Assembly: GCA_945913255.1 (NCBI GenBank)
Contig: CAMEDC010000006.1
Span: 57,032-121,031 of the forward strand
Source of the DNA: an uncultured Lachnospiraceae bacterium
Lineage (GTDB): Bacteria; Bacillota; Clostridia; Lachnospirales; Lachnospiraceae
Length of the DNA stretch: 64,000 nt
Reading direction: 5' to 3'
Below are positions 46,364 through 55,704 of the stretch, piece by piece. Position numbers and translations under genes: made by a program. Each line of letters begins with the position of its first letter. The stretch's first letter is position 1. Below the pieces are notes generated by a model. The model did not search any database. It was not told where the DNA came from and saw only the letters and a list, made by a program, of their open reading frames with translations.

Positions 46364-48800
46364 TTTCATCCTCTCCTTCCTGTACGGCTGTTCCGGAAAT
46401 TAAATTAACATTCACATCTCCGTCTACGATTGCGTGCATGGTTCCACTGACTGTACCGGAAATTTCTCCTCTCACCACGCCATCCACTCTGACACGTCCG
46501 CCAATCTTTTTCTTTTTGATGGCACTGGGTACAGTAAAGGAAGTCTTATCCACAATAACACCACCAAGCAGCAATATCTGAGGCAGCACAAACATAACGA
46601 GAATAATGGAAATAATGGTTCCCCGTCCAAGACTCTGCCCGATACCCACGATGGCTGCCTCGGAGGTCATCTTTCCAATCAGTATTCCTGACACCGCCAG
46701 GATACTACCGGATGTAATTATCGTCGGAAAGGCAAAATTCATCGTCTCGATAATGGCCTCTTTATGTGACATCTCGTTTTTCAGCTCCGTATATCGGCTT
46801 GCAATGACAATCGCATAGTCGATATTCGCGCCCATCTGGATGGAGCTGACCACCAGATAACTCATAAAGAACAGACCCGTTCCGGTAAACGCGGGAACCG
46901 AGAAATTAATCCAGATACTTCCCAGAATGACAAGAATTAAAAGCACAGGCATTCCTGCCGATTTAAAAGTAAACAAAAGTACCGTCAACACAATCAGAAT
47001 AGACACGATGCTTACCACCATGTTATCCGTGCTGAAGGATTTCTTGAAGTCATACTCCGTTGTAGAATTTCCGACTACATAAACATTTTCGCCCGGATAA
47101 TATTTCTGCGCGGTGCTGCGGATGGTATCCAGAAACGCATAGGTTTCATCACCGCCTTCCGGCAGATTCAGATAAACCAGCATACGGTTATAGGTATCCC
47201 CCTGAAGCTGCAATTTACCGTTCATCATCTGCTCCTCAGCATCCTTCAACAGTTCTGCCTGCTCGCCATCCAGTTCCACGACACCGGAATCTAACTGGTC
47301 ACATACAAAGAGAAACATATCCATCAGGGGGACACTGTAATTTGAAATGTTTCCCACAAGCTGCCCGTACTCCTCTTCGCTTGCAGCATAAGCGGCATAC
47401 ACCACCTGTGCCATCTCATAATCCAAATCTGTCAGTTCTGCGAACTGCCGGGGTGTCAGCTTATCCGTCAGCATATAGCCGTCCATTGCCTCGATATTGG
47501 ACAGTCCCATGGTGTAATCTACTTCTTGCCTTTGCTCCAGTTCCGCCAGCAGCTTACTTTCTTTTTCGTAGTCTCCCGTGGGAACCACCAGTGCAACCAT
47601 ATTCGTGGTTGAAAAATTATCTTCAATCATCTGTGCCGCAATCTGTGTTTTATTCAGTTTTGGCGTTTCCAGTCCCCCGTATCCGTATGCATAAGGGCAC
47701 TGATTGGAGAAGTGAAATGCAAAAATCAATACAGCCACAAAGACCGGCGGAATCAGAAATCGTGTCTTATAGTCAATTTTCCCTACGAACGGAATTTTCG
47801 GGACAAAATTACGATGCCCTGTCTTATCCATCAGGGGACCAAACAACACCAGTAATCCCGGCATCAGTACAAACACGGACAACAGTGCGAAACCAATTGA
47901 CTTAATCAGGCTGACAGCCATATCCGGTCCGATTTTGAACTGCATAAACATCATGGCAATGAGACCGCCGACTGTCGTCAGGGAGCTGGCGCTGATTTCC
48001 GGAATTGCCTTGCTCAATGCAACAATCACAGCCTCCCGGATTGGAAGTGTCTGATGCTCCTCTTTAAATCGGTTACACAAAATAATGGCATAATCCAAAG
48101 ACAACGCCAACTGCAGAATACTGGTAACCGAATTGGATACAAAGGATATTTTCCCCAACAGGAAATTACTTCCCAGGTTCAAAATCATGGCAGTTACAAA
48201 GGTAATCAGCAAAACGGGTACTTCCGCATAGGTCTGAGAGGTCAGTGTCAGAACGATAATTACGATAATCGCCACATAGACCATAATTGCGCTGACTTCC
48301 GAAGCAATGGTTTCCGAAGCGGTATCTCCCAGGGAGGTAGAGACATACATGTCATAGGCAGAAAGCATTTCCTGAACCCTTCCCAGGGCATCCAGGCAGG
48401 CATCATCTGTTTCATCATAGTCAAAGGTAATCGAATACAATGCGGAGACATGGTTATAGTGGTCTGCAGAATCATCAAAGGTAACACTCTGCACACCCTC
48501 CAGCTGCAGTATTTCCTCCTTGATTTTCCATGCTTCCTCCAGTGAAATATTCGCAAGCATCACATCTGCCGTGCCAAAGGTGGTAAACTGGTCCTCCATC
48601 ACATTCAGGCCCTGTCTTGTCTCTGAATCCTCCGGCAGATAGAATTTCAAATCATTCTCAACCTCTATCCAGTTTCTGGAAAAGGCAGAAAAAATCAGCC
48701 CGATGATAACAATCAGGAAAAAAAGATTCCGTTTATCCACAATAAAAGTCGCCAAACGCATCATAAAACTTTCATTGTTCTTCTCTTTCTTCTCACTCAT
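46356..48800 (-). CDS. MMPL/RND-type exporter
   Basis: About 814 residues with the RND two-fold layout: helix, large extracytoplasmic loop, five to six helices, repeated. The repeat segments SLDYAIILCNRFKEE and GANIDYAIVIASRYTEL contain the conserved Asp-Tyr-Ala proton-relay motif of MMPL proteins. Related proteins export lipids, siderophores or peptides. The cytoplasmic tail has short G-x-V/I-x-G repeats (VDGVVRGEISGTVSG). The start at 48800 has AAGGAAGG upstream. The coupled GLUG protein downstream suggests a dedicated surface partner. Confidence 0.92.
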   Translation of the reverse strand: MSEKKEKNNESFMMRLATFIVDKRNLFFLIVIIGLIFSAFSRNWIEVENDLKFYLPEDSETRQGLNVMEDQFTTFGTADVMLANISLEEAWKIKEEILQLEGVQSVTFDDSADHYNHVSALYSITFDYDETDDACLDALGRVQEMLSAYDMYVSTSLGDTASETIASEVSAIMVYVAIIVIIVLTLTSQTYAEVPVLLITFVTAMILNLGSNFLLGKISFVSNSVTSILQLALSLDYAIILCNRFKEEHQTLPIREAVIVALSKAIPEISASSLTTVGGLIAMMFMQFKIGPDMAVSLIKSIGFALLSVFVLMPGLLVLFGPLMDKTGHRNFVPKIPFVGKIDYKTRFLIPPVFVAVLIFAFHFSNQCPYAYGYGGLETPKLNKTQIAAQMIEDNFSTTNMVALVVPTGDYEKESKLLAELEQRQEVDYTMGLSNIEAMDGYMLTDKLTPRQFAELTDLDYEMAQVVYAAYAASEEEYGQLVGNISNYSVPLMDMFLFVCDQLDSGVVELDGEQAELLKDAEEQMMNGKLQLQGDTYNRMLVYLNLPEGGDETYAFLDTIRSTAQKYYPGENVYVVGNSTTEYDFKKSFSTDNMVVSIVSILIVLTVLLFTFKSAGMPVLLILVILGSIWINFSVPAFTGTGLFFMSYLVVSSIQMGANIDYAIVIASRYTELKNEMSHKEAIIETMNFAFPTIITSGSILAVSGILIGKMTSEAAIVGIGQSLGRGTIISIILVMFVLPQILLLGGVIVDKTSFTVPSAIKKKKIGGRVRVDGVVRGEISGTVSGTMHAIVDGDVNVNLISGTAVQEGEDENE

Positions 48801-48993
48801 ATTTATCCTTCCTTGGGAACGCCATTGCGTTGGGGACGTCCTCAACGCAGTAGCAAGTAACATATATCAGTTAATTGACATTTGTATCTTTCATATTTAA
48901 GTATCATATGATAATCCGGGTAGAACTGCAAGATACATTTTTGTGCATTTGTCTTATATTTGACAGACTAGCTAAAATGTTTCCGATTTTATC

Positions 48994-49032
48994 AAAAAGG
49001 AGACAGTCCGGATTTTATCCTTCGCTGTCTCC
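48994..49032 (-). terminator. Terminator of the cpa1-trkA transcript
   Basis: Minus strand GGAGACAG and CTGTCTCC pair around an 18-base loop that can itself pair partly (GGATAAAATCC), followed by TTTTT. It sits 50 bp past the trkA stop. Confidence 0.8.
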
Positions 49033-49081
49033 GACATTCCTCTCTGCCCTGTTGATTTATACCGGCTCTATACCGGTGTAA

Positions 49082-50452
49082 TCACTTTTCCGCAAAAATA
49101 TCATCTATTTCATTTAGAACATTGGACGCATCCGTCACGACAACCACCGTATCCCCCGCCTGCATACTGCTGTTGCCGTCAGGTATCATAATCTCTTTGT
49201 TCCGGATAATTGCCGCAATCAGAATCCCCTTCCGCAGTTTAAACTCAGGCGAACGGAACGGTATCCGAATCTTCCCACAGTTCTCCGAAACCTCAAATGC
49301 AATAGCCTCTGCCTTTCCGTCGGCAATGCGATACAGCTTTTTAATCCTGCTGCGGTCACTGCTTGCCAGATTTCGGATAACCGACAGAAGCTTTTCCACA
49401 ATCACGCTACTGGGTGATATGCAAGCATCAATATCTGTCGACTTCAAAAGCTGCTCGTAGCCCATCTCGTTCATCTTGGCGAGCACCTGTGTTACACCCT
49501 CCGCATGTGCAAACAGGGATACCGCCAGATTTGTTCGATCATCCCCCGTCAGCGATAGGCATGCATCCATCTTTCGGATCCCTTCTTCTTTCAATGTCTG
49601 CGTATCAACGGCATCTCCGCAAACGATCTGTGCCTGTGGGAACCGCTTCAAAAGTTCGATGCATCTTTCTTTGTTTCTCTCCAGAATTTTCACGGAAAAG
49701 CCCGACTGCTCCAAATCTTTTTCCAGGTAGAATCCCGTTGTTCCACACCCTACCAGCAAAACGCTTTTTACCTGCTTTTTCTTCATATGAAGCTTACTGA
49801 AAATATCGTGGACAGAGTCCAGGGTCACGATTATTTCCAGTTTGTCCTGCGGCACAATTCTGGCATTGCCATCCGGAATCACCACTCCGTTTTTCCGCTG
49901 AATCGATACTACCAGCATATCTGTATCAAAAAATTCCTTTATCTGCTGTATTGACTTGCCTGCCAGAGAACTGTCTTCCTCCACCTCCAACCAGGCAATG
50001 ATGGCTTTCTGTTCAAAAAATGCCTCTATCCGAAGTGCACCCGGCATTTTTATATGGCGAAGCATTTCTCTCGCAGCTTCCTTCTCAGGGTTCAACAGCC
50101 TGTCTATGCCATACTCTTCCATAATATAGGTTTCATCTTCATCAAATTCAGGGCAACCGATTCTGGCTGAGGTATCTCTCGTTCCCAGCTTCTTTGCCGT
50201 CATGCACGAAAGAAGATTCAGTTCGTCATACGGAGTCAGAGCAATCAGCATATCTGCACTTTCCGCTCCTGCCTGTATGAGAATTTTGCGAGAGCCGCCG
50301 CTTCCCACAACTCCGTTTACATTATATTTCTCTGTCATTTTTTCAACAGCTTCTCTTCTGCTGTCGACAACGACCACATCATGATGTTCCCCGGAAGCAA
50401 TCGCCGCCAGCAGTTCACCGGTCTGCCCCAGTCCCACAATTATAATCTTCAT
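49082..50452 (-). CDS. trkA: Trk potassium system NAD-binding protein TrkA
   Basis: 456 residues with the double RCK layout: Rossmann motifs MKIIIVGLGQTGELLA (residue 1) and SVLLVGCGTTGFYLE (~225), each followed by a TrkA_C domain (VVIPDGNARIVPQDKLEIIV, IMIPDGNSSMQAGDTVVVV). It normally gates TrkH-type K+ channels by NAD(H) or nucleotide binding. Here it lies five bases after a CPA1 antiporter gene and no intact trkH is in the window; only a trkH remnant remains at 63.2 kb. It may regulate the antiporter. Confidence 0.94.
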   Translation of the reverse strand: MKIIIVGLGQTGELLAAIASGEHHDVVVVDSRREAVEKMTEKYNVNGVVGSGGSRKILIQAGAESADMLIALTPYDELNLLSCMTAKKLGTRDTSARIGCPEFDEDETYIMEEYGIDRLLNPEKEAAREMLRHIKMPGALRIEAFFEQKAIIAWLEVEEDSSLAGKSIQQIKEFFDTDMLVVSIQRKNGVVIPDGNARIVPQDKLEIIVTLDSVHDIFSKLHMKKKQVKSVLLVGCGTTGFYLEKDLEQSGFSVKILERNKERCIELLKRFPQAQIVCGDAVDTQTLKEEGIRKMDACLSLTGDDRTNLAVSLFAHAEGVTQVLAKMNEMGYEQLLKSTDIDACISPSSVIVEKLLSVIRNLASSDRSRIKKLYRIADGKAEAIAFEVSENCGKIRIPFRSPEFKLRKGILIAAIIRNKEIMIPDGNSSMQAGDTVVVVTDASNVLNEIDDIFAEK

Positions 50453-50457
50453 GTCTG

Positions 50458-51750
50458 TTATCTAGTCCTCTCCCCGTTGATTCGCCGGTTTTTCTTATTC
50501 TCTATCGCTCTGTAAACCTTCTTTGTCGTCAGTCCCTGTACCAGCACCGTAAAGAAGATGGTAATGTATGCTGTATTCAATACAATCAGATATGTCTCCC
50601 GTGGCAGAAATTCCGCAGTTCCAAGTGCCAAAGCCAGCGATAAACCGCCCTTTAAGGCACTCCAGGTCATCAGCATGGAAAACTCCCTGCCACTATAGTT
50701 TCCCGGCAGTCTCCCCCGCTCCATAAAACAGCTGCAGATTCTGACTCCTGCATATCTGGACAGAATAACCGTTGCAATGGAAACAGGCAGTAAAATCAGA
50801 AAATAGCTGCTGGGCTGTGCATGCATCACGGACATTCCCAGAAGCACGAACAATACCGCATTAAAAATACCATCCGCCACCTCCCAGAAATTGTCGTAGA
50901 GTTCCTCCGGATCCAGCACGGTAATCTGCCTGGATATCCGGCTCCGCATATAGGCAAAAAGCATGCCGCAGACAACAGAAGCAATGACGCCGGAAAATCC
51001 CAGGTGTTCACAGATACAATAAACCAGCATGACATCCGTCAGGCTGATCAGAATATGTCTGACCGGATCCTTGGTCATCCGCATCAGCCCAAAAAGCAGA
51101 ACCGATACGACAACAGCTACCGCAACCGCGCCAAACAGTTCTTTTCCCATAATATAGAAAAAATTACCGCCACTCTGCTGCGATAGAATCCCTTTTACGA
51201 ATAAGAACAGCGCGACACCTGTCCCGTCATTGAACAGAGATTCGCACTCGATGACGGAAGTCACATTTTTTGACATTCCCAGCTTATTCAAAATCCCGGT
51301 TGCGGCGATGGGATCTGTGGGTGAGACAATGCATCCCAGCAAAATACAGGTCCACAGACTCATATTCATACGGCAGACTGTGGCTATGCCGAAAAATAAA
51401 ATCCCGTACACCGCAGAAGACACAAGCGTTCCCAAAAGTGCCAGCAGGCTGATAGGACGGATGTTCTGGGTAAACTTTTTCACAGATACCCTGCTTGCTC
51501 CCGCAAACAGCATAAAACAAAGCACCCCGTCCAGCAGATAAGACGCAAAATCAAAATTGCTGTATTCCTGTATCTCTGACAGATACGGTGCCATCGACGG
51601 AATTCTCCCCAACAGCAGCACAACAACGCTGATGCCCAAAGAAAACAGAATCAGAACAATATCGCTCTGTATATGAAGCCATTTCTCATTTGCCACACCT
51701 ATCAAAACAATCAGAAGCGCAACCACCGCAAAAAAGGAAAGAATACCCAT
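50458..51750 (-). CDS. CPA1-family cation:proton antiporter
   Basis: 430 residues with about twelve membrane helices. It has the CPA1 motifs CIVSPTDPIAATGILNKLGM and ECESLFNDGTGVALF, the latter containing the ND pair that sets Na+/H+ exchange. The C-terminus ends shortly after the last helix with no cytosolic domain, so regulation may come from the separate TrkA encoded next. The short NGERTR tail and five-base gap to trkA support one operon. It starts two bases before the end of the second GH28 gene. Confidence 0.92.
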   Translation of the reverse strand: MGILSFFAVVALLIVLIGVANEKWLHIQSDIVLILFSLGISVVVLLLGRIPSMAPYLSEIQEYSNFDFASYLLDGVLCFMLFAGASRVSVKKFTQNIRPISLLALLGTLVSSAVYGILFFGIATVCRMNMSLWTCILLGCIVSPTDPIAATGILNKLGMSKNVTSVIECESLFNDGTGVALFLFVKGILSQQSGGNFFYIMGKELFGAVAVAVVVSVLLFGLMRMTKDPVRHILISLTDVMLVYCICEHLGFSGVIASVVCGMLFAYMRSRISRQITVLDPEELYDNFWEVADGIFNAVLFVLLGMSVMHAQPSSYFLILLPVSIATVILSRYAGVRICSCFMERGRLPGNYSGREFSMLMTWSALKGGLSLALALGTAEFLPRETYLIVLNTAYITIFFTVLVQGLTTKKVYRAIENKKNRRINGERTR

Positions 51751-51752
51751 TC

Positions 51753-53012
51753 CTATGCCTCCTCGATGACCACATTCTTCACCGTCATATTCTCAATCAT
51801 ATCTTCTGAAAATCTGTTTTCCTTTGCCCTGACATGCAGATTTTCAAAGGTAAAGTCTGTAAGTCTGTACTGATCTTCCTTTTTCTCCACGTTAAAATAT
51901 GTCTCGCACTCGCAGTTACAGTTTCTCATTACAATATGGTCTGCCACGGACAATGGAATGTCCGTGCGTCCTTTCAGGTCAAAGAACTGTGTCCATGGAT
52001 TGATGTTGATGAAATTCTTAATCTTTCCCTCAATGTTCTCCATGGTAATATATTCGTAATGCTGAGGCGTGTCGGGACGCATTTTCAGCCACAGGAGATT
52101 GCTTCCCGCCAAAATCTGAATCCGTCTCACGATTATATTCCTGTTATGAATGGATTCGGAACCGCAGGTCAGGCAGCCATGGCAGAAACCGTAAACGCAG
52201 TCTTCCACGATGATGCGCTCATTGGAGCCGTTTTCCGGCGCAGTGTCAGCCCAGGGTCCTTTACCGCCCTTCAGCACAACGGAATCATCGTTCACCTCCA
52301 GATAGCAGTTCTTCACCAGAAAATCCGTACACACATCAATGTCAATGGCATCTGTGCTGGGCGCCTTGACCGGAGTAGCCGGAGAAAAAATCCGGCAATT
52401 CAGATATTTTACATGATTGCTTCTGTAAATATGGTTTGTCCAGAAATGGGCGTTCTGCAAATGCAAATCCGCAACCAGCACATTGGCGCAATTGGAAATG
52501 TAGACAAGCCTTGGTCTCTGTTCATCCTTGTTGGTACATTTCGGATTCCAGTCTCTCCGCAGCCAGAACGCCTTCCAGGACCGCAGTCCGTTGCCGTCAA
52601 TGGTTCCGGGTCCGCACATGGTAAAGCCGTCCAGGCCGTCCGCGTTAACCAATGCCGCAAAATACCGGCAGGTCTCGCCCTCAATACGGGTTTCGCATAC
52701 CTTATAGTCGGAGACATCATCACTGCCCTTTAAAGTACCTCCCTCAGCCACATAGAGATTGACTCCCTGCCTGAAAAAAAGGGAACCGGTCAGATAGGTT
52801 CCGGCAGGCACCACAATGACTCCGCCGCCCTCCTGCGCCGCCGTATCAATCAGCTTCTGTATTTCCTCCGTATGTACCTTTCCGTCATCCAATATTCCGT
52901 GCTGTGTCAGCACATACTGCTTTCCAAGTTCCGAAAGCTCCGGTATCCCGGTATCGTAAAACCATTCGTCAATTGGTGTTCCATCCGGGAAAAATTCTTT
53001 CGTATCCTTCAT
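51753..53012 (-). CDS. GH28-type pectinase (second copy)
   Basis: About 419 residues with no signal peptide. The beta-helix blocks are APSTDAIDIDVCTDF, VNDDSVVLKGGKG and GFCHGCLTCGSES, matching the GH28 catalytic aspartates and histidine. The usual RIK substrate motif is replaced by WLKMRPDT, so specificity probably differs; rhamnogalacturonan-type or exo-acting enzymes are options. The start at 53012 has GAGG about eight bases upstream. A GTGACA-N17-TATAAT promoter lies ahead. The stop is two bases from the antiporter start, so it heads a transcript with cpa1 and trkA, an unexpected mix. Confidence 0.88.
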   Translation of the reverse strand: MKDTKEFFPDGTPIDEWFYDTGIPELSELGKQYVLTQHGILDDGKVHTEEIQKLIDTAAQEGGGVIVVPAGTYLTGSLFFRQGVNLYVAEGGTLKGSDDVSDYKVCETRIEGETCRYFAALVNADGLDGFTMCGPGTIDGNGLRSWKAFWLRRDWNPKCTNKDEQRPRLVYISNCANVLVADLHLQNAHFWTNHIYRSNHVKYLNCRIFSPATPVKAPSTDAIDIDVCTDFLVKNCYLEVNDDSVVLKGGKGPWADTAPENGSNERIIVEDCVYGFCHGCLTCGSESIHNRNIIVRRIQILAGSNLLWLKMRPDTPQHYEYITMENIEGKIKNFININPWTQFFDLKGRTDIPLSVADHIVMRNCNCECETYFNVEKKEDQYRLTDFTFENLHVRAKENRFSEDMIENMTVKNVVIEEA

Positions 53013-53117
53013 AAGTCTTACCTCTTTCTTAATCCGCTGCAATGGTTTCTTTCAGAAAATCATTGTACCGGTTTTCTTCGTTGTTCTTTTCGCGCCACTC
53101 CGCCGGACGCTCTATTT

Positions 53118-53146
53118 ATTATATACAAGCTTCCGGCATTTGTCAC
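53118..53146 (-). promoter_or_regulatory. Promoter of the second GH28 gene
   Basis: Minus strand GTGACA (53141-53146), 17 bases, TATAAT (53118-53123), about 106 bp upstream of the ATG. Confidence 0.75.
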
Positions 53147-53210
53147 CCGACATACACTTATTTTTTTCTTTTGTGTCTTAATTCCGTTATGATTCGAGAA
53201 GTCCTAAATC

Positions 53211-53381
53211 TCAAAATACTGTTCAGCAAGAAAACGTACGAATTGGGTGATTGCATACTGGTCATTTTAAGTACTTTAGCGGTTTGACCAGCATTCTTGA
53301 GTTTCGTTCATTCTTTGAGACTGAACACGGTGAAGAAAATGCTGGTGAAAAGAGGAAAATACAAATCGAGCCAGTATTTTG
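53211..53381. repeat. Nested, partly exclusive inverted repeats in a gene-free gap
   Basis: The 53.01-53.51 kb gap has no credible gene. Outer arms CAAAATACTG (about 53212-53221) and CAGTATTTTG (about 53372-53381) are perfect. Inside, CTGGTCA and TGACCAG pair over a 20-base loop, while the same CCAGCATT can pair with AATGCTGG further on. Two alternative hairpins therefore share one strand. Confidence 0.55.
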
Positions 53382-53422
53382 AATAATCCCTGGTTATTGA
53401 GTGGTGCTTGCCTTTCACCCCC

Positions 53423-53456
53423 AAAAAAATCACATCACCCATTACGGGTGATGTGA
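53423..53456 (-). terminator. Terminator of the hydrogenase-rubrerythrin gene
   Basis: TCACATCACCC and GGGTGATGTGA form an 11-bp stem with a five-base loop, then T7 on the minus strand, 50 bp past the stop. Confidence 0.93.
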
Positions 53457-53506
53457 CGAAAATGAACTTGAATTCAGCAAAAACTCTCGCAAGTTTTGGG
53501 ACTTTA

Positions 53507-55585
53507 TTAATAGTTTTCCGAATTCACTTCAAAATAGCTCTGCGGGTGATTACATACAGGACATACCTCGGGCGCCTTGGTTCCCACTACGATGTGTCCG
53601 CAGTTGCGGCACTCCCATATCTTGACTTCACTCTTCTCAAATACCTGCGCTGTCTCGATGTTCTTCAAGAGAGCGCGATATCTCTCTTCATGATGCTTCT
53701 CAATCGCACCTACTGCTCTGAACTTTGCTGCGAGTTCCGGGAAGCCTTCAGCCTCTGCGGTTTTTGCAAAACCTTCATACATGTCTGTCCATTCATAATT
53801 TTCACCATCAGCGGCAGCCGCAAGGTTTGCCGGAGTATCACCGATTCCGTTCAGCTCCTTAAACCACATCTTTGCATGCTCTTTCTCATTATCCGCAGTT
53901 TTTAAGAAGAGTGCTGACATCTGTTCATAGCCTTCCTTCTTGGCTACGGATGCAAAATAGGTATACTTGTTTCTGGCCTGTGACTCTCCCGCAAAAGCTG
54001 CCTCCAGATTTTTCTCTGTCTGGGTTCCGGCATATTTGTTTGCAGGCTTTGCCTCACCGACTAACTCAAAGGAGGAAGCAGGCTGCTTGCATATCGGGCA
54101 GGTGAAATCAGCCGGTAATACATCTCCTTCATAAACATATCCGCAAATCTTACATTTCCATGTCTTCATGTTTTTCTCTCCTTTTCTTCCCTCTTTATTG
54201 ATTGCGCTCTTCTTCGCTTTCTGAAAGACAGCGCTTTTATCCTCATACGAGGTATGTAACATTTTTTCTGCCATTTCGCTCAACGGCTTTCCGTAAAACT
54301 CTTCATAAACTCTTTTGACATCGGGATTCTCATGGCTCTTTCGCAGCGTCATGGCTTCGTCTTTGGTATACAGGCTTGCAATCCGGGCTTTTCTTACCTC
54401 ATCCTTATCCTTCATGATGTCTTTGGGCTGACCGCCGCCGCCAATACATCCGCCCGTGCAGGTCATGACCTCCACGAAATGATACTGCTTCTCGCCACTC
54501 TGTATCTGCTGAATCACTTTTTCCGCATTTGCCGTACCGTATACCACGGCTACACGTACATCCAAATCTCCGACTTTAAGGACTGCTTCCTTGATTCCGT
54601 CATAGCCTCTTACCGGCTCTAATTTAAACAGGACATCCGGTGCAGCTTCTCCCGTGATGTACTCATAAGCCGTTCTGAGAGCTGCTTCCATAACACCGCC
54701 GGTATTTCCAAAAATAACGCCGGCTCCCGATGCTTCACCCATCAGACTGTCATAGTCACTGTCCGCCAGGGATGCAAAATCAATGCCTTCTTCCTTCGCC
54801 CACTTTGCCAGCTCTCTTGTGGTGATGACCATATCCATATCCCGCATGGTTTCATCTCCGTAGTACTTACCGGCATCACTCATTTCTTCTCTGCGAATTT
54901 CAAACTTTTTCGCAGTGCATGGAGTAAGCGCCACATTCACTATTTTTTTCGGGTCAATCCCTGCCTTCTTTGCAAAATAGGTCTTGATTGTCGGTCCCTG
55001 CATACTGATCGGGCTCTTTGCGGTAGAAATATTGGGCAGTATCTCCGGATGATACATCTCCGCATACTTCACCCATGCCGGACAGCAGCTGGTAAACTGC
55101 GGAAGCGGTGCCGTCTGCTTTGTAATTCGCTCTATGAGTTCACTGGCTTCCTCCACAATCGTAAGATCTGCGGAAAAGTTTGTGTCCAGGACATAATCAA
55201 CACCCAGCTTTCTCAGCAATGCAACCATTTTTCCCTGAACAAAGCTTCCGTCCGGCATTCCGAACTCCTCTCCGAGTGCCGCTCTGACGGACGGCGAAGT
55301 GCTGACAACGACAATCTTGTCCGGGTTTTTCACTGCTTCTCTTACATTCCGATACTCATATTTTTCCGTAATGCTGTTTACCGGACATACATTTGCACAC
55401 TGACCGCAGTTGATACACACTGCCTTGCCATCTGTCTCTTCAAAAGTATATGTCCCGTGCACTCCGATCTGACTCGTACACACATCCTTACACATGCCGC
55501 ATTTAATACATTTTTCCTCATCACGGCATATACTGGGGTTGTCTTCCTCGATCGGAACTCTGACAGAAAGCGGTAAATGATTCAT
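53507..55585 (-). CDS. [FeFe]-hydrogenase fused in frame to double-rubredoxin rubrerythrin
   Basis: 692 residues. Residues 1-80 hold two [4Fe-4S] ferredoxin sites ([22 protein letters not shown]). The H-cluster motifs are TSCCPAW (Cys167, Cys168), TPCTAKKFE (Cys223) and [16 protein letters not shown] (Cys376, Cys380), all intact. From residue 473 the chain is a complete rubrerythrin: rubredoxin ([11 protein letters not shown]...CPIC), diiron four-helix bundle ([27 protein letters not shown]) and a second rubredoxin (CRNCG...CPVC). The start at 55585 has GGGGAGG seven bases upstream. Met473 also has AAAGGAG eight bases ahead, so free rubrerythrin could be made too. It may couple H2 oxidation to peroxide reduction; that is inference. 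Confidence 0.9.
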   Translation of the reverse strand: MNHLPLSVRVPIEEDNPSICRDEEKCIKCGMCKDVCTSQIGVHGTYTFEETDGKAVCINCGQCANVCPVNSITEKYEYRNVREAVKNPDKIVVVSTSPSVRAALGEEFGMPDGSFVQGKMVALLRKLGVDYVLDTNFSADLTIVEEASELIERITKQTAPLPQFTSCCPAWVKYAEMYHPEILPNISTAKSPISMQGPTIKTYFAKKAGIDPKKIVNVALTPCTAKKFEIRREEMSDAGKYYGDETMRDMDMVITTRELAKWAKEEGIDFASLADSDYDSLMGEASGAGVIFGNTGGVMEAALRTAYEYITGEAAPDVLFKLEPVRGYDGIKEAVLKVGDLDVRVAVVYGTANAEKVIQQIQSGEKQYHFVEVMTCTGGCIGGGGQPKDIMKDKDEVRKARIASLYTKDEAMTLRKSHENPDVKRVYEEFYGKPLSEMAEKMLHTSYEDKSAVFQKAKKSAINKEGRKGEKNMKTWKCKICGYVYEGDVLPADFTCPICKQPASSFELVGEAKPANKYAGTQTEKNLEAAFAGESQARNKYTYFASVAKKEGYEQMSALFLKTADNEKEHAKMWFKELNGIGDTPANLAAAADGENYEWTDMYEGFAKTAEAEGFPELAAKFRAVGAIEKHHEERYRALLKNIETAQVFEKSEVKIWECRNCGHIVVGTKAPEVCPVCNHPQSYFEVNSENY

Positions 55586-55628
55586 GATAATGCCTCCCCA
55601 TTTTGCGTTTTTTTCAAAATATAGCAAT

Positions 55629-55657
55629 ATTATAGTTCAGAATTTCTGTTTTGTCAC
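55629..55657 (-). promoter_or_regulatory. Promoter of the hydrogenase-rubrerythrin gene
   Basis: Minus strand GTGACA (55652-55657), 17 bases, TATAAT (55629-55634), about 44 bp upstream of the ATG. Direct repeats ATTTGTCG lie just upstream near 55660-55690, with a loose TTGATAA...CGACAA dyad that only weakly resembles a Rex site. Confidence 0.75.
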
Positions 55658-55704
55658 GCAATTTGTCGATGTTTATCAATATTTGTCGCCAGCAATACAA
55701 TATC

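Noticed and set aside
55658..55692. Rex operator upstream of the hydrogenase gene
   Set aside because: TTGATAAACATCGACAA is only loosely like the TTGTTAA-N4-TTAACAA consensus and has the wrong spacing; kept only as a note in the promoter entry.
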